Assembly: GCA_028023455.1 (NCBI GenBank)
Contig: JAQFVV010000013.1
Location: 7,904,411 to 7,968,410 of the forward strand
DNA: 64,000 nucleotides
Source of the DNA: Epiperipatus broadwayi
Taxonomy: Eukaryota; Onychophora; Udeonychophora; Euonychophora; Peripatidae
Direction: 5' to 3'
Part shown: in pieces, positions 13,817 to 24,972 of the stretch
Layout: every line of letters begins with the position of its first letter
Position numbering within the stretch: position 1 is the stretch's first letter
The notes under the pieces: model-generated
The model's database searches: none
What the model saw: the letters and a program-made list of their open reading frames with translations, nothing else
Told to the model about the DNA's origin: nothing
Position numbers and translations under genes: made by a program

Positions 13817-14073
13817 GGTTCTTTAGTATTATCCAACTGATGACGTATTACCCTGAAGCCATATCAGTCTGATCTTGTGATTTTTAAGATAACGTCTCCA
13901 AGTGGTTTGTGGACAAATCTCGCAGGTCAAAAAACCAAAAATTGACTCTCATGGATTAATCATGCCAATGACTTGGTTGCCATGACAAAATTGTCATGTT
14001 ATCAATGACAATGTCTACCAGAAGAAAAATCGGTAAGTGTAATATGTCATCAGTTGAATAATACTAAAGTACC
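13817..14073. mobile_element. Non-autonomous element with ~37-bp terminal inverted repeats (MITE-like)
   Basis: The left end starts GGTTCTTTAGTATTATCCAA and the right end, reverse-complemented, starts GGTACTTTAGTATTATTCAA. The match continues through CTGATGAC and TATTAC, about 37 bp with few mismatches. The 257-bp interior has no open frame, as in a MITE. No clear target-site duplication was seen. CTGATGA occurs in both termini, but no GAAA follows, so I do not call a hammerhead here. Confidence 0.75.
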
Positions 14074-14089
14074 GAAAAGATGAATGAAT

Positions 14090-14700
14090 TAGTAAAGAAA
14101 GCTGTAGAATGAAATAAAAGTATTAAAAATATAAAATAACATATTGCCATCAGAATGAAAGTTTATTTCAGCAACAAAAGAAACAGATGGTACTTTAATA
14201 AAAAGAGAAATAATATCAGGAAATATAGAATGTAGTAATAAAGAACAAGGAATCTTTTTGCCTTCAAAATTTCTGATCATTTTAAATGATGAAGTGAGAC
14301 CTGTAATTAAATCTATGAAGTTGGTAAAACCTCAAGAATTGATGGAAATAGGTAAAGAAATAAAGAAGTTGTTGATAAATATAATAAAATATTTAAAAAT
14401 TTACAGTATGATTGGAAAATGACACTAATGATATTGATATTTAAGAAGGTTAAAAAAAAAGATATTAGAAAATACAGCTCTACCAGTCTTTTATTAATTC
14501 ATATAAAACTTTATTACAACTTATTTACAGCAAACTTTGGATTTAAATCAACCAAAAAAAAAAAGCTGGAATTAAAGTGGTTTAAATAGCAAGTTACAAC
14601 CAAGTATTAAGAAAAATTAGAGAACAAAAACAATGAGCATAAATTGCCAATTATACTTTGGATTTGTGATTTGTCTCCAAGATATAGATCAAAATTAGTG
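14090..14700 (+). pseudogene. Decayed LINE reverse transcriptase fragment (RTE-like)
   Basis: Around 14415-14600 a broken + strand frame reads W..MTLMILIFKK followed by a K/D-rich spacer and YSSTSLLL, then an AGIK-like piece. This is the usual order of the RT segment with a PIFKKGD-like motif, an NYRPISLL-like motif and a QAGFR-like motif. Stops and frameshifts are frequent and no YxDD box was found. It is an old truncated relic. The family assignment (RTE rather than another LINE) is tentative. Confidence 0.5.
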
Positions 14701-15886
14701 TGGTATTAATCTCTTTTCTTCAATTATTCCTAAACTCATTAGTGTCAATAAAGCATGGAAATGGACAGATAACTTTTAGATTTGTGAATAATAATTTAAG
14801 GTGATTCTCTAAACAAGTAGATGTTCTGTTATAGGCAATTGTTAGTAGAAATTTTATATACTCATGTATGATAATCCTTCTTATTTCCTCTATTTTTTTG
14901 CTTTTATGGAGAAAATTAATGAGTAGTTTCCAAATATTATTGATTATAACATTATGTTGAATTATAGGATTATTTGCCACTATTATATGAGAAGCTTCTT
15001 TAAATTTTTTTCTTTTTTCTCTTTTTCCAATATTCTTATATTTTTCCAATTGAACATAGATTCATTGATATATACATGATCTGTCACTTTAGATATATCT
15101 GTCCTTTCCTGTTCTTTTAATTTTACGATGAGCCCCACTAATTTCACTGATCACTATATGTCCCTTTGTATTCATTTGGTATTTTGTAGATGAAATTATT
15201 GTTTCTCAGTATTTCAAGTTTGTGTTCTGCAGAGATTAAGATTATTCACAATGTGTTATAGCTTTGGAAAATTGATTTGATCTCATATTTATTGGGATGC
15301 TTTTTAATTTGTCTGTTATTAGTAATATTTATGGACACACAATAATACCTATCATTATTTTTATGCCTTTCTTTTATTATCTATTGTCAATACTTTTAAT
15401 GATAGCCAATAGACAGTCATTCTTCATGAGAATGTATTTTATGATGGACAGTTTGCAAGGCACTGGCTTCTGAAGAAACTTATTTTCCTTTTTTAAAAAT
15501 AAAATTTGAATTTTTCTAAAAACATTTAACAATTCCAATTAGAAAATAGAATATGCAAACCTTAATATTGCATGAAGGAATTATGGGTTGGTTATTGATA
15601 ATATTTTTAATCAAGTTATCTCTCACCTATCTAAAAAAACAACCTTAAGTCCATGTTTGAACTGATACAGTAATCATTGCATTATGATGTGCTTCTCTTG
15701 CTAAAACAAACAGTGCTAATAGGAGAGTAATAAATAGTAGATAATGTATTGTTTATATATCAACTAGCAGTGAACATAGACCTGATATGTGAAATATGTA
15801 CATAAATGATAAAATTACTTTTTCAAAAATTCAAAAAATAAATACATACAAAAGTATTTAGAGAAAAAAATTAAATTAACCTTCAA
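14701..15886. other. No gene recognised
   Basis: AT-rich sequence. A 109-codon open frame on the - strand (14720-15049) has no recognisable motif and looks like chance or decayed repeat sequence. Nothing else could be supported. Confidence 0.4.
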
Positions 15887-16272
15887 TTAGCATGCACTTA
15901 ATAGTCATCCTCATAGCACAGATTGTAAAAGGAACTTGTATTTATTAGAGAATATAAAAAAACAGGAATTTACATAAAATTTGAATTGTAAATAAGTACA
16001 CTTACATATTTAAGCCATTTTTTTGAAAGGGAGATGCAGGATTCCCTCCTGTTGGTTGCACTTCTGTCCCTGGCAATATTCCAGGCCTCCTTCACTCCCT
16101 GCTTGTCACCACCATGCTTGAAACAGACAACACTTACATAACAGTTCTTATTTACAATTCAAATTTTATATAAGATCCTTGCCTTATTTTTTCTCTAATA
16201 AATATCACAAGTCCCTCTTTACAATCTAATGCTATGAGAATGGCTAGTAAGTAATTGAAAGCATGCTAAGCA
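15887..16272. mobile_element. Foldback element with long imperfect inverted arms
   Basis: The left arm (about 15887-16010) and right arm (about 16130-16272) are imperfect reverse complements. Shared blocks include TTAGCATGC at the outer ends, a TCTCATAGCA-like block, GGAACTTGT/GGGACTTGT, TATTTATTAGAGAA and the innermost AAATTTGAATTGTAAATAAG. The central ~110 bp is richer in C and contains a small hairpin (CCTGGCAATATTCCAGG). There is no open frame. It is a foldback-type or palindromic MITE. Confidence 0.75.
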
Positions 16273-18239
16273 TACCATGCTAATTACATTTTCGAAGGTA
16301 GACTATATTAATGTTTTGACTTTTCAAAAATTAAAAATATATAATCTGTTTTAACAGCATCCAACTTTAACTTATTTTTATGTAATCATAGATTAAGTCA
16401 ATAGAATCTAAATAATGTTTGCACACGCACAGATAGATATACACAATAAATGGTAAATGAATGTAGATGGTTTTATTACTTGAAAGTTAATAAAATTTCT
16501 CAGCCCTGTATACCTAACATTATTATTTAAAACCTATTTAATCACGTCTTCAACATTGACATGACATTAGCGTTTTGGAAAAAAAAAGATTATAATTCAA
16601 CTAATTCAAACACATTAAAAATAATACTTGTATGAAAAGTAAAAAGTATGTGTTTTGTAAAAATAATTCATGTAAACACACCCAAGAGTTTTAATAGATG
16701 TAATAATAAACTAAATTAATTAGATAAACTTTTCTTGTTACTTACAACTTGTAAAGTTTCCATTATACAGTCCGATAAGTATACAACCTGGTTCTAATTA
16801 CTAGATTTAATTTAAAATTTTCTTGTTTTGCTGGGAGTGATGGAGATAGTCATGTGACCCTAACTTGTCAGTGAGAAACCGCAAGAGAAAAATTATAAGA
16901 TTGATTATGCTTGTAGAATGTGAACATTACACACACACACACACACAGTACTTATATATCAAATCATATTTTTATATACAGTACTAAAATTATTTTTATC
17001 TTGGCTAAGTCAATCTGTTTTGTGCTTCGAGGTTAAGCTCTGCTTAATTTTATTAGTAAATGGCAGATATTTTGTATGGAGGGTTGTGTTATATTCATAA
17101 AATTATTTATAAATTTAATTTATTAACATATACATATATTATCACCATTAATTATCTGTGAAAAGGTAAGTTTCATATCCCAAACCAGATCACCTAAATG
17201 CATTTATTTTCCTTTTCTATTTTTTTAAATACTCATAATTCCTTTTTTTTTTTTTTTCTAGTTAATCTTAGATGAAGAGTAAAATAAGGATAGAGAACCA
17301 TTAAAATTCTCATTATTTAGTAATTGACAACTCTCGCCGAGTAATAAATTGTTCGTTTTTTTTAATGGGAGAGGGGGTAAGCGTTGCAAAAATGTTTGCC
17401 TTGCAGTGGATTAATTAAATGCTGATTTATTTTTTTATTTAGTTCCATTTCTCTTTCTTCTCATAATATCCTCAATCAATGATCTTTGTACACTTCTTTT
17501 TTCTTCTTCAAAACTACTGATATTGCTAACCACGCTTTTCTAACGTACCTTTTTTATTCTCCTCCAAGTTCACTTTTCAAAACCTTTCTATCTTTTTCTC
17601 TCTTTTTTTTTTATTTTCTACATTTCTCTTCAACGTAGAGTAACACTTTAAAGTAAACATTTAAAAAACCTAAATATACTCTAAATATTTATAAAATAAC
17701 ATACTCTACATATTTATAAAATAACAAAAAAATATGGGAAATAGAAGTGATTATTATAAGATTTTGATTTGATCAATGTTGCCAATCATTTTATAATCAA
17801 TCATATTTTAACTGAAACTTTCCAAAGATAGTTATCAGTTTCTATAAATATTGCTATAATGTAATTACAGTATTTGAAAAAAAAAAAAAATCTTATACAA
17901 ACGTAATTTTACTTTCAAGCGCTTGGATGTTGTAATAAGACAAGATTAAAATTTACGTGTTTTAAATTAAGCTTAGCATTTTCGAAACTTACTCATGGTG
18001 TCATATTCCTAGCAGGGTCAGAAGTCATGTATATATATTTAGAAATTCATAATCATATTACCTATCATTATTTTACGATATAGATAATCAAACACTATTG
18101 TGTATTTGCACATTTTACCTTGTTAAATTGAATCACTGTGTAATCCTCAATGGGTAAGTGTACCCGAAAATTTTTGTAATCTTTCATTAATAAAGGTTAC
18201 TTTGAGAAAATAAATAAATAAAACAATAATATTTATATA
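16273..18239. other. No gene recognised
   Basis: AT-rich sequence with a short (CA)n run at about 16931-16947, several T-runs, and a small direct duplication (TACTCTAAATATTTATAAAA-type) at about 17678-17725. No exon or transposon was recognised. Confidence 0.4.
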
Positions 18240-18350
18240 ATGTAATTTTCACTAAACCATTCTAATGCAAGGTGGGGATCGGTTTCTATCCACTTTTAAC
18301 ACCACGTGGAGAAATCTAATCATAAACAAATGATGTGAAAATGATATATG

Positions 18351-18403
18351 ATTCCCAAGATGCACATTTCTTGCTGAACCATCACTCATCAGTTGGCCCG
18401 AAT
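18351..18403 (-). ncRNA. Hammerhead ribozyme motif, family B
   Basis: On the - strand the order is ATTC, GGG bulge, CCAA, CTGATGA, stem-loop with GTT loop, GAAA, ATG/CAT stem III with TG loop, C (AUC cleavage triplet), TTGG, GAAT. CCAA/TTGG and ATTC/GAAT form a two-part stem I. The inferred ancestral stem II is GTGCTG/CAGCAC; this copy has two mismatches in it. The invariant core residues are present. Confidence 0.65.
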
Positions 18404-18632
18404 GACCCTCTCTTACAAATATCTTTATCATTGTTCAGTATATATAGATAATCAATTACTGCAGTTTAATTGATAAGTATCAAATTTACCGCCCTCACAA
18501 CTTTAAATATATTAATAATTTTTACTATTGTGTCAAAATTGTGAGGGAAGTAACTTTGACATGGTCAATTAAACTTTAATAATTGCCTATCTACATGTAC
18601 TAAACAATAATAAAGATATGTGTAATAGATTG

Positions 18633-18690
18633 TGATTTAGACTAACTGATGAGAGTGCTGGTTCAGCACAAAATGTGTTCTTGGGGATCA
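18633..18690 (+). ncRNA. Family B hammerhead copy with altered core
   Basis: CTGATGA is present and the stem II GTGCTG/CAGCAC is perfect around a GTT loop, but an extra GA precedes the stem and GAAA reads AAAA. Stem I (TGAT/ATCA outer, CTAA/TTGG inner) is retained. It is probably weak or inactive. Confidence 0.55.
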
Positions 18691-18965
18691 TACATCTTTT
18701 TCACATGTCTTCAGTCATAATCCTCCTCAAGGTGTTAAAAATGAATAAAAACCATTTCCTACATTACATGACAAAGGTGTAGTGAAAATTACACTACATA
18801 AATATGATTCATTAAATGGATGACTAATAAAAATTATTAATATACTTTCATTAGGTAGTTTGTGCCAAAGTTGTGAGACCAGGAAGTTTGACACTTATCA
18901 ATTAAACTGTAGAAATTGGTTATCTATGTATATTAAACAATGGTAAAGATATGTGTAAGAGATTG

Positions 18966-19020
18966 TGATTTGGCCACCTAATGAGTGCTGGTTCAGCATA
19001 AAATATGCATCTTAGAGATT
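18966..19020 (+). ncRNA. Degenerate family B hammerhead copy
   Basis: The third copy reads CTAATGA in place of CTGATGA and AAAA in place of GAAA, with the stem II hairpin retained. The core is broken. Confidence 0.5.
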
Positions 19021-19409
19021 ATACATCTTTTTCACATAAAATATGCATCTTAGAGATTATACATCTTTTTCACATGCCTTTGATCACATGTTTGTGATTG
19101 CACTCCCCACAAGATGTTAAGAGTGGATTGAAACCATTCCCTATCTTGTGAGAGTGGTATAATAAAAATTACACTATATATATATATATATATATTATTT
19201 ATTATGTGCATAATCTCTAGTCTAATGAATGACTAATAAAAAAAATTTAAGTAATAAAATAACTTTGTAACCTTAGCCACTAGTGCAAATGTTTTATTAT
19301 CCTGTTTCCTCTTACTACTACTGACTATTGCTAAGTACTCCAATTGTTAAACCACTAAGCATCACATGATCACCATTTCATGCTAGCACATAACTGTTAC
19401 TAAACAGGC

Positions 19410-19724
19410 TGATGATGTGACTTTTGTGGCTTCTCCTTAAACGAAGTTAAGAATATCTCAGCAATTATGCCCGGATAAACCTGTTAGCCATTTTATTTTT
19501 CATTCCCCATTCTAAATTTTGCCATAATCTGCTCTATCCCATTTCCACAACACAATCTTTATCAACTCTGTAACCTTTATATCTAAACCCCCCTTATATT
19601 TTCCCAAACCCAGCATAAAAACCAATAATTCACTTTCTGTATAATCACTTTTTTCATATTTATTCTTCCATAACTTCATTATATGGACCCTTTCTGTTTT
19701 CAAGCATTTACATTCAATTAACAA
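19410..19724 (-). pseudogene. LINE 3'-end fragment inserted in a family A unit
   Basis: The first A2 unit is interrupted after AAACAGGC and resumes at TGCCACC, with about 20 bp of the unit missing. On the - strand the inserted piece encodes a LINE-like C-terminal tail with HLLIECKCLKTERV, resembling the HxxxxC segment near the end of many LINE ORF2 proteins, then ends at a stop near 19512 and about 100 bp of 3' UTR. It differs from the 42-46 kb LINE. The apparent ATG at 19754 lies in repeat sequence and is not a real start. Confidence 0.6.
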
Positions 19725-19801
19725 ATGCCACCTTGTGCTAACCAAAGTAATCAAAGAATGACAGAAGGCTTGTGCATAAAATCCCTATCTAATGCCTACT
19801 C

Positions 19802-19860
19802 ATCCAATATCCCCAGACTAGTTTCTGGGTTGTGGCCTTCATCAGTGAGGAGCCTTGGAT
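19802..19860 (-). ncRNA. Hammerhead ribozyme motif, family A
   Basis: CTGATGA, GAAA and the GTC triplet are intact, and stem I is identical to the 56 kb copies. Stem II has one substitution (GCC to CCC on the 3' side), which weakens it. Confidence 0.65.
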
Positions 19861-20250
19861 CTGAGAGCACTGCACCTAGATCTTAGAATCTAATGCAATC
19901 CTCCAGAAGCCACCTTTTATCTCTGATTCACTACAAAACTATGAGAATGAAATTGAAAACACAATATTTTCAATCTAAGCTCAATAGCTTATATAGTCAT
20001 ATGGGTCTGAACTCAATTCAGCACCCATACATTTTGGTGACTTTGGCTCTTTAACAATGATAGCCACCATTATCCTATTATGCAGGATTGTTGTTAATCC
20101 ACTAAACATCACGATCACCATCTCATGCTAGCACATAACTGTTAGTAAACAGGCAAAAACTTTCCATATAGTAGTGCCACCTTGTGCTAACCAGAGTAAT
20201 TAAAGGATGCCAGAAGGCTTGTGCATAAAATCCCTATCTAGTGCCTACTC

Positions 20251-20309
20251 ATCCAATATCCCCAGACTAATTTCTGGCTTGTGGCCTTCATCAGTGAGGA
20301 GCCTTGGAT
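20251..20309 (-). ncRNA. Hammerhead ribozyme motif, family A
   Basis: Same layout as the 56 kb copies with a perfect GGC/GCC stem II. One change (C to T after GAAA) converts a stem III G-C pair to a wobble pair. Confidence 0.65.
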
Positions 20310-20509
20310 CTGAGAGCACTGCACCTAGATCTTAGGATCTAATGCAACCCTCCAGCAGCCACCTTTTATCTCTACCATTACAAAACTATGAGAATGAAAT
20401 TGATTTCAATAATATTTTCAATCTAAGTCCTATAGCTTATATAGTCATATAGGTCTGAACCCAATTCAGCAACCATACATTTTGGTAACTTTGGCTTTTT
20501 AACTCTCAA

Positions 20510-20567
20510 ATCCAAGGCTCCTCACTGATGAAGGCCACAGCCAGAAACTAGTCTGAGGATATTGGAT
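20510..20567 (+). ncRNA. Hammerhead ribozyme motif, family A (inverted copy)
   Basis: CTGATGA, GGC/GCC stem II with a four-base CACA loop, GAAA and CTAGTC are intact. The inner stem I reads TCCTCA/TGAGGA, fully Watson-Crick here where the 56 kb copies have one wobble. This is one of the best-paired copies. Confidence 0.72.
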
Positions 20568-20963
20568 GAGTAGGCACTACATAGGGATTTTATGCACAAG
20601 CCTTCTGGCATACTTTGATTACTCTGGTTTAGCACAAGGTGGCACTACTATATGGAAAGTTTTTGCCTGTTTACTAACAGTTATGTGCTAGCATGAGATG
20701 GTGATCATGTGATTTTTAGTGGTTTAACAACAATCCTGCCTAATAGGATAATGGTGGCTATGGTTGTTAAAGAGCCAAAGTCACCAAAATGCATAAGTGC
20801 TGAATTGATTTCAGACCCGTATGACTATATAAGCTATTGAGCTTAGATTGAAATATTATTGTGTTTTCCAATTTCATTCTCATAGTTTTGTAGTGAAGTA
20901 GAGATAAAAGGTGGCTGCTGGAGGGTTGCATTAGATCCTAAGATCTAGGTGCAGTGCTCTCAG

Positions 20964-21022
20964 ATCCAAGGCTCCTCACTGATGAAATCCACAAGCCAGA
21001 AACTAGTCTGAGGATATTGGAT
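20964..21022 (+). ncRNA. Hammerhead motif, family A, stem II damaged
   Basis: The core and stem I are intact, with TCCTCA/TGAGGA, but the 5' side of stem II reads ATC instead of GGC, so stem II does not form properly. Confidence 0.6.
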
Positions 21023-21419
21023 GAGTAATATTAGATAGGGATTTTATGCACAAGTCTTCTGGCATCCTTTGATTACTTTGGTTACCACAACGTGACACTA
21101 CTATAAGGAGAGTTTTTGCCTGTTTATTCCAATTGTTGTTAGTAATACTTATTATCTAAGATCTTGTAATTTTAAATATATATACTTATATAGTATAGTG
21201 TGCCTTATGGTACAGAAGTAGTACATCTGATTAACATGCCTATGAGCTGGCATTTAATCCAGGCCAAGTAAAAAAAATGTTTAAGAGATTTGCATTTTTT
21301 ACCTCAGATATCTAATCCATAGCAAACCTAACAAACTACCAAAATTGATTTATGAATGAGTATATGGCCATCCTTTATTATAGAATAAAACAAAAATAAA
21401 AAATGGGCAAATCTTCGCT

Positions 21420-22198
21420 TTCTGGTAATTGGCTAGCGAAATTGAATTCACTGCTCTTCTATAAGAGGCTGTTCTTACTCAAGAAATAGAACTTACAAAA
21501 AGTATTCTCCTTTCTAATAATTATAATAAAAACTTCATATGAAAGGCTTTACATAATATTAATACTAAAAAGAAAAAAGAGAATAGAATTGACAAATTCC
21601 TCTTTTAATAGAGTAATTTTACCTTACCTTAAAGAGGTTACTGATAAAATCAATAGAAGACTATCTTGTTTTAATATAAAGACTACTTTTTCTACTGGCA
21701 AAAAAAATGGTGATTTTTTATATAAACCTAAAGACAGAATATTTTTGGAACACCAAGGAGTTTATAAAATTCCATGTTTGCAATGCTCAAGAAGCTATGT
21801 GGGTCATTCTAATAGGCGAATAAATGTCAGAATTAAGGAACATAGAAATACTTTTAATCAAAAAATTATCACATCAGTTTTTACTTCCCATTTTTTAGAA
21901 ATTGGTCACAAACCTGATTTTACTTGCTAATTTAAGAACCACGAGAGAGTCAATTGAAATATTAAAGAGACCTACTGGTTTAAATAGGGCTGACGAAGCA
22001 TAATGTATTCCAGCTATGTGGAAACCTCTCATTTTATTTAATATTAACTTGAAATTAATAGGTGAAAAAACTGAGGGAAATAAACATTTTGATAAGCCTC
22101 ATATTGTGGATGCTGAACTACTTCAAGTTGAATCTCACTTCTCATCTCGCACTGAGTCACATTCTTTGAGATCTAATGATTGTTCTTTTAAAAGTTAA
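21420..22198 (+). pseudogene. Penelope-like element C-terminal region with GIY-YIG endonuclease, broken
   Basis: The open block 21589-21930 encodes a GIY-YIG domain: GVYKIPCLQC, then SYVGHS, followed by an R..R spacing and EHRN, then HKPDFTC. The CxxC-bearing GVYKIPC and YVG order is typical of Penelope-like retroelements, where this endonuclease sits C-terminal to the reverse transcriptase. After a frameshift near 21930 the tail continues (ESIEILKRP, GLNRADEA), meets a stop at about 22000 and goes on in the same frame from 22016. Upstream (21420-21588) only linker-like remnants remain; no RT core was found. It lies 0.3-0.5 kb from the A2 locus. The element is 5'-truncated and inactive. Confidence 0.8.
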
Positions 22199-22849
22199 GC
22201 TTGATAATGGCGGTTGCTAGTCCATCAAAATATCGGATTATAATGCAAAATAATACATGGTTGGTATCCAAAAATATTGTATTATATATAGACAGTCCAC
22301 ACATTCCCTCATTTTAGAAAATAATCACGATTTAATTACATATCCTTTAGTCTCTCTGTTGTTTGTATATCTATGCAGAATCACAGCCTTTATCAATCAT
22401 GATCAGCAATTAAATCCACTTGATCTAGCTGTCTTGATAATGAAACATCCTCCTATAGTTCTATCATACAATCATTTGATGAAGTATTTGCTTCAATAGT
22501 TTGAGTGACACTAGGAATATCCATGTTTTGATCTGCTAAGCAGTATCTATATATTCCTCAGTCTCACAAAACTCAGAAAATAGTTAATGGAAGCTGGCCA
22601 TTAACTACATGTGATAAATTAACCTGACAAAATCATAGATGACTGATATGCCTGCCCAGTAATAATCCATTTTTTTAAGTTTGATTATTCTAATTACTTT
22701 AGAACTATGTCAATTGTGATACCAGGAATCCATTTACTTTTTAACATGTATCTTGCCAAGACTTGTTACCAAGTTTCAACTTTCTGAAGTCAACTTTAGA
22801 ATTTCTCCTTTCTATAGTATTAATAGTAGTATTTTATCAGCTAGTAATA

Positions 22850-23420
22850 ACACTTTCACCACAATAATTCTGCTGGTGTTTTCAAAGCTGATGCATTCTA
22901 TGTGAAGTGTTAGGAAAACATACCAGAGCTTATTTAATATCTTTAGATGATGTTCTCTTAAGCACGAACTTCAACTGTTGTACTACATTTTCAATCAACT
23001 CATTTGCTTCCTGATAATGGAATGGAGTCATACCATGCACATTCTTTCATTTTCCAAATATTTTTTTTAAATTCTAGAAAGGGAAATCCAATCCCATTTT
23101 TGGTCACCAGAGTTTCTGTATAACTTTGGCAAGCAAGGGACTCTTAAAGGCTCTTATTGTATTTCTATGTTAGTGTTTGTTATAAGCTTGAATTCAATCC
23201 ATCTTGAGTTAGAATCAATGGCTAATAGAAACAGGTATCCATTCATTGAACAAGCATGATCTGTGTGAACCCTTTGCCATGGGATTTTAGAGACTACTCA
23301 TGATTCAAGCATCTTTTTAGACAAATCCATTGTAGGCTGGCATTTGGAGTTTTTTTGCTGTCTGCTCAATATTTTGATTAAGTTTAGGACATCAAACATA
23401 AAATCTTAGCCAAGAATTTC
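22850..23420 (-). pseudogene. Ty3/Gypsy integrase remnant
   Basis: Broken - strand frames around 23180-23420 give a PMAKG..R-type piece followed by an A-C-S-M-N-G-Y-L-F-L and D-S-N-S-R-W-I-E pattern, which corresponds to the integrase core start and the region after it. Further down, a piece resembling the SPAELL segment can be read near 22880. No frame is continuous; the identification is by motif order only. Confidence 0.5.
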
Positions 23421-24479
23421 GTGCATACAACACCTAAAGGATCATTGTTTATGGATCTCAGTTAGTAGGATCTTGCAGTAAGTTATCAGAATGCAATCAT
23501 TTCACATAGACAACCTTTGATGGGCATTCCAGAAAGGCTTTGCAACATAGTTTATCTGACTTTTAGACCATCCAGTCTAATACAATTATTCAAATCTTTA
23601 TATCCCCAGTCTTTGTTAGTCCATTCTGCAACTTTGGCACTGTTTAAATTTACTAAATTCATGGCATCAATAGTTTACTTCTGTAAAATTCTGCTGAATT
23701 TCACAAGTATGAGATAAACATAATAAAACATCAACATGGCCAATCTCTTTTACCAGGTTTGTAGAATGATTCATAATCACAGGCAGCTAATAAATTAATC
23801 CACCAGGTTAATCTTTGTCTGGAATGTTCAGGAATTTTTTTATTTGGACTAAAAATTCCAAGTAGAGAGTGATGGTTCATATCCAGATGGAATTTTTTTC
23901 AATGTGAAGACAATATCCAGAGCTTCTTTATCAAGCTAACAAGTTTCTTCTGCAACTAACAGGCTTCTACCACAATTGTATGTTCTCAAAAATAGCAGTG
24001 TGAGATGATCACTCCAACTCCAAATTCCAAAGCATCAATGGTTGTAATCACTTTCTAATTGATGTGGTAATGTATTGGGAATTGACTAGATCTTAATAAA
24101 TCTTTTGCTTTCTGAAAAGTTAAACTGTGTTCCTCTGTCTACTTCCAGCATTGTCCTTTTAGCAATAGCCCATATAAAGATGACACCATTAAATCCTTTA
24201 TGTTGTTAGGCTTTATTGCATTTTTATGGCTCTAACTTTTTTATGAGTTTGGCCTTTTGAGGAATAACATAACCTAAAAACTTTATCTCTGATGTAACTG
24301 ACATTCATTTGCTATATTCAGCCTATTTCCAATTTTGAAAAGACTTTTGACTGGATAATTATATCATCCAGATATGGAATAACTCCCTCCATTATTTAAA
24401 ACAAGACACCCATTTTGACTTGGAAAATGTTTGGAGCAACTGTGACCCTGTAAGACAACTTATTGCACTTAAAAAAGTC

Positions 24480-24770
24480 CTACATGTATACCAAAGTTTT
24501 CAAATCTGCTATTCTCTCTGAATAGGTAGGTATTTGGTGGGAGCTGGACTTTAAATCAATCTTTGCAAAATATGACTCTTTCTGTAGTGACTTTAGAATT
24601 CTGTGTACATTTGAAAGAAGGCATTTTCCTTTGTTAATACATTTATTAAGTAAGATGTGGTAGTCACCACAAAGACTAATCATTCTACCTGGTTTCATTT
24701 TCATTATTACTGGTGTAACCCACAAATAGTCTTCTACTGCAGACAACACACTTTTGGAGAACATAACCAT
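24480..24770 (-). pseudogene. Ty3/Gypsy reverse transcriptase fragment
   Basis: The 96-codon frame contains WVTPVIMKMKPG, then ISLCGDYHILLNKCI, then FAKIDLKSSSHQIP. These match RT motifs that precede the YxDD box (WATPIV, RxCxDYxxLN and FSKIDLxxAYHQI). YxDD is not present in this frame. The fragment is inactive. Confidence 0.85.
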
Positions 24771-24787
24771 AATGTCTCCTCAAAGTT

Positions 24788-24972
24788 TGGGAATCTCTCT
24801 AGTTCAATATCTACTGGTTGTGCTTTTAATTCTGCAAATCCTGACTTAAACATATGAAGAAACATCTTTAAAGTTTAAACTCTATAGGCTGGGAATCTCT
24901 CTAGTTCAATATCTACTGGTTGTGCTTTTAATTCTGCAAATCCTGACTTAAGCATATGAAGAAACATCTCTA
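24788..24972. repeat. Two-copy direct duplication inside the Gypsy relic, 102-bp period
   Basis: The block beginning GGGAATCTCTCTAGTTCAAT and ending near GAAGAAACATCT is present twice with a 102-bp offset and almost no differences. The duplication therefore arose after, or late in, the decay of the element. Confidence 0.9.

Larger units (their letters stand above)
18240..19240. repeat. Family B hammerhead repeat locus: inverted pair plus a third copy
   Basis: The left arm (18240 to about 18520) and middle arm (about 18525-18800) are reverse complements around a centre near 18520, marked by CCCTCACAAC and its complement TTGTGAGGG. A third copy in the same direction as the middle one follows (about 18850-19185) and contains an internal ~42-bp tandem duplication around 19000-19070. 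Each copy holds a hammerhead-like core followed by CATCTTTTTCACATG. The outer ends share TGTAATTTTCACT and its complement. The target-site duplication is obscured by AT runs. Confidence 0.75.
19349..21127. repeat. Family A hammerhead repeat, two direct plus two inverted units (locus A2)
   Basis: Two units run in + orientation (about 19349-20095 with an inserted LINE piece, and 20096-20498), then two in - orientation (about 20499-21127). The switch is abrupt at about 20499. The locus is bounded by the 10-bp direct repeat TCCAATTGTT at 19339-19348 and 21128-21137, consistent with a target-site duplication. The start matches loci A1 and A4; the last inverted unit ends inside the TTTTTGCCTGTTTA block. 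All four copies contain a hammerhead region. Confidence 0.88.

Noticed and set aside
19405-19450. CTGATGATGTGAC at 19408 as a hammerhead core
   Set aside because: The downstream element is GAAG instead of GAAA and no stem II forms; the sequence is the 3' end of a LINE fragment.
21195-21260. tRNA-like sequence with GTAGTACATCTGATTAAC and TTTAATCCAGG
   Set aside because: The pattern is suggestive of a decayed SINE head, but the B box is poor and no cloverleaf could be drawn.
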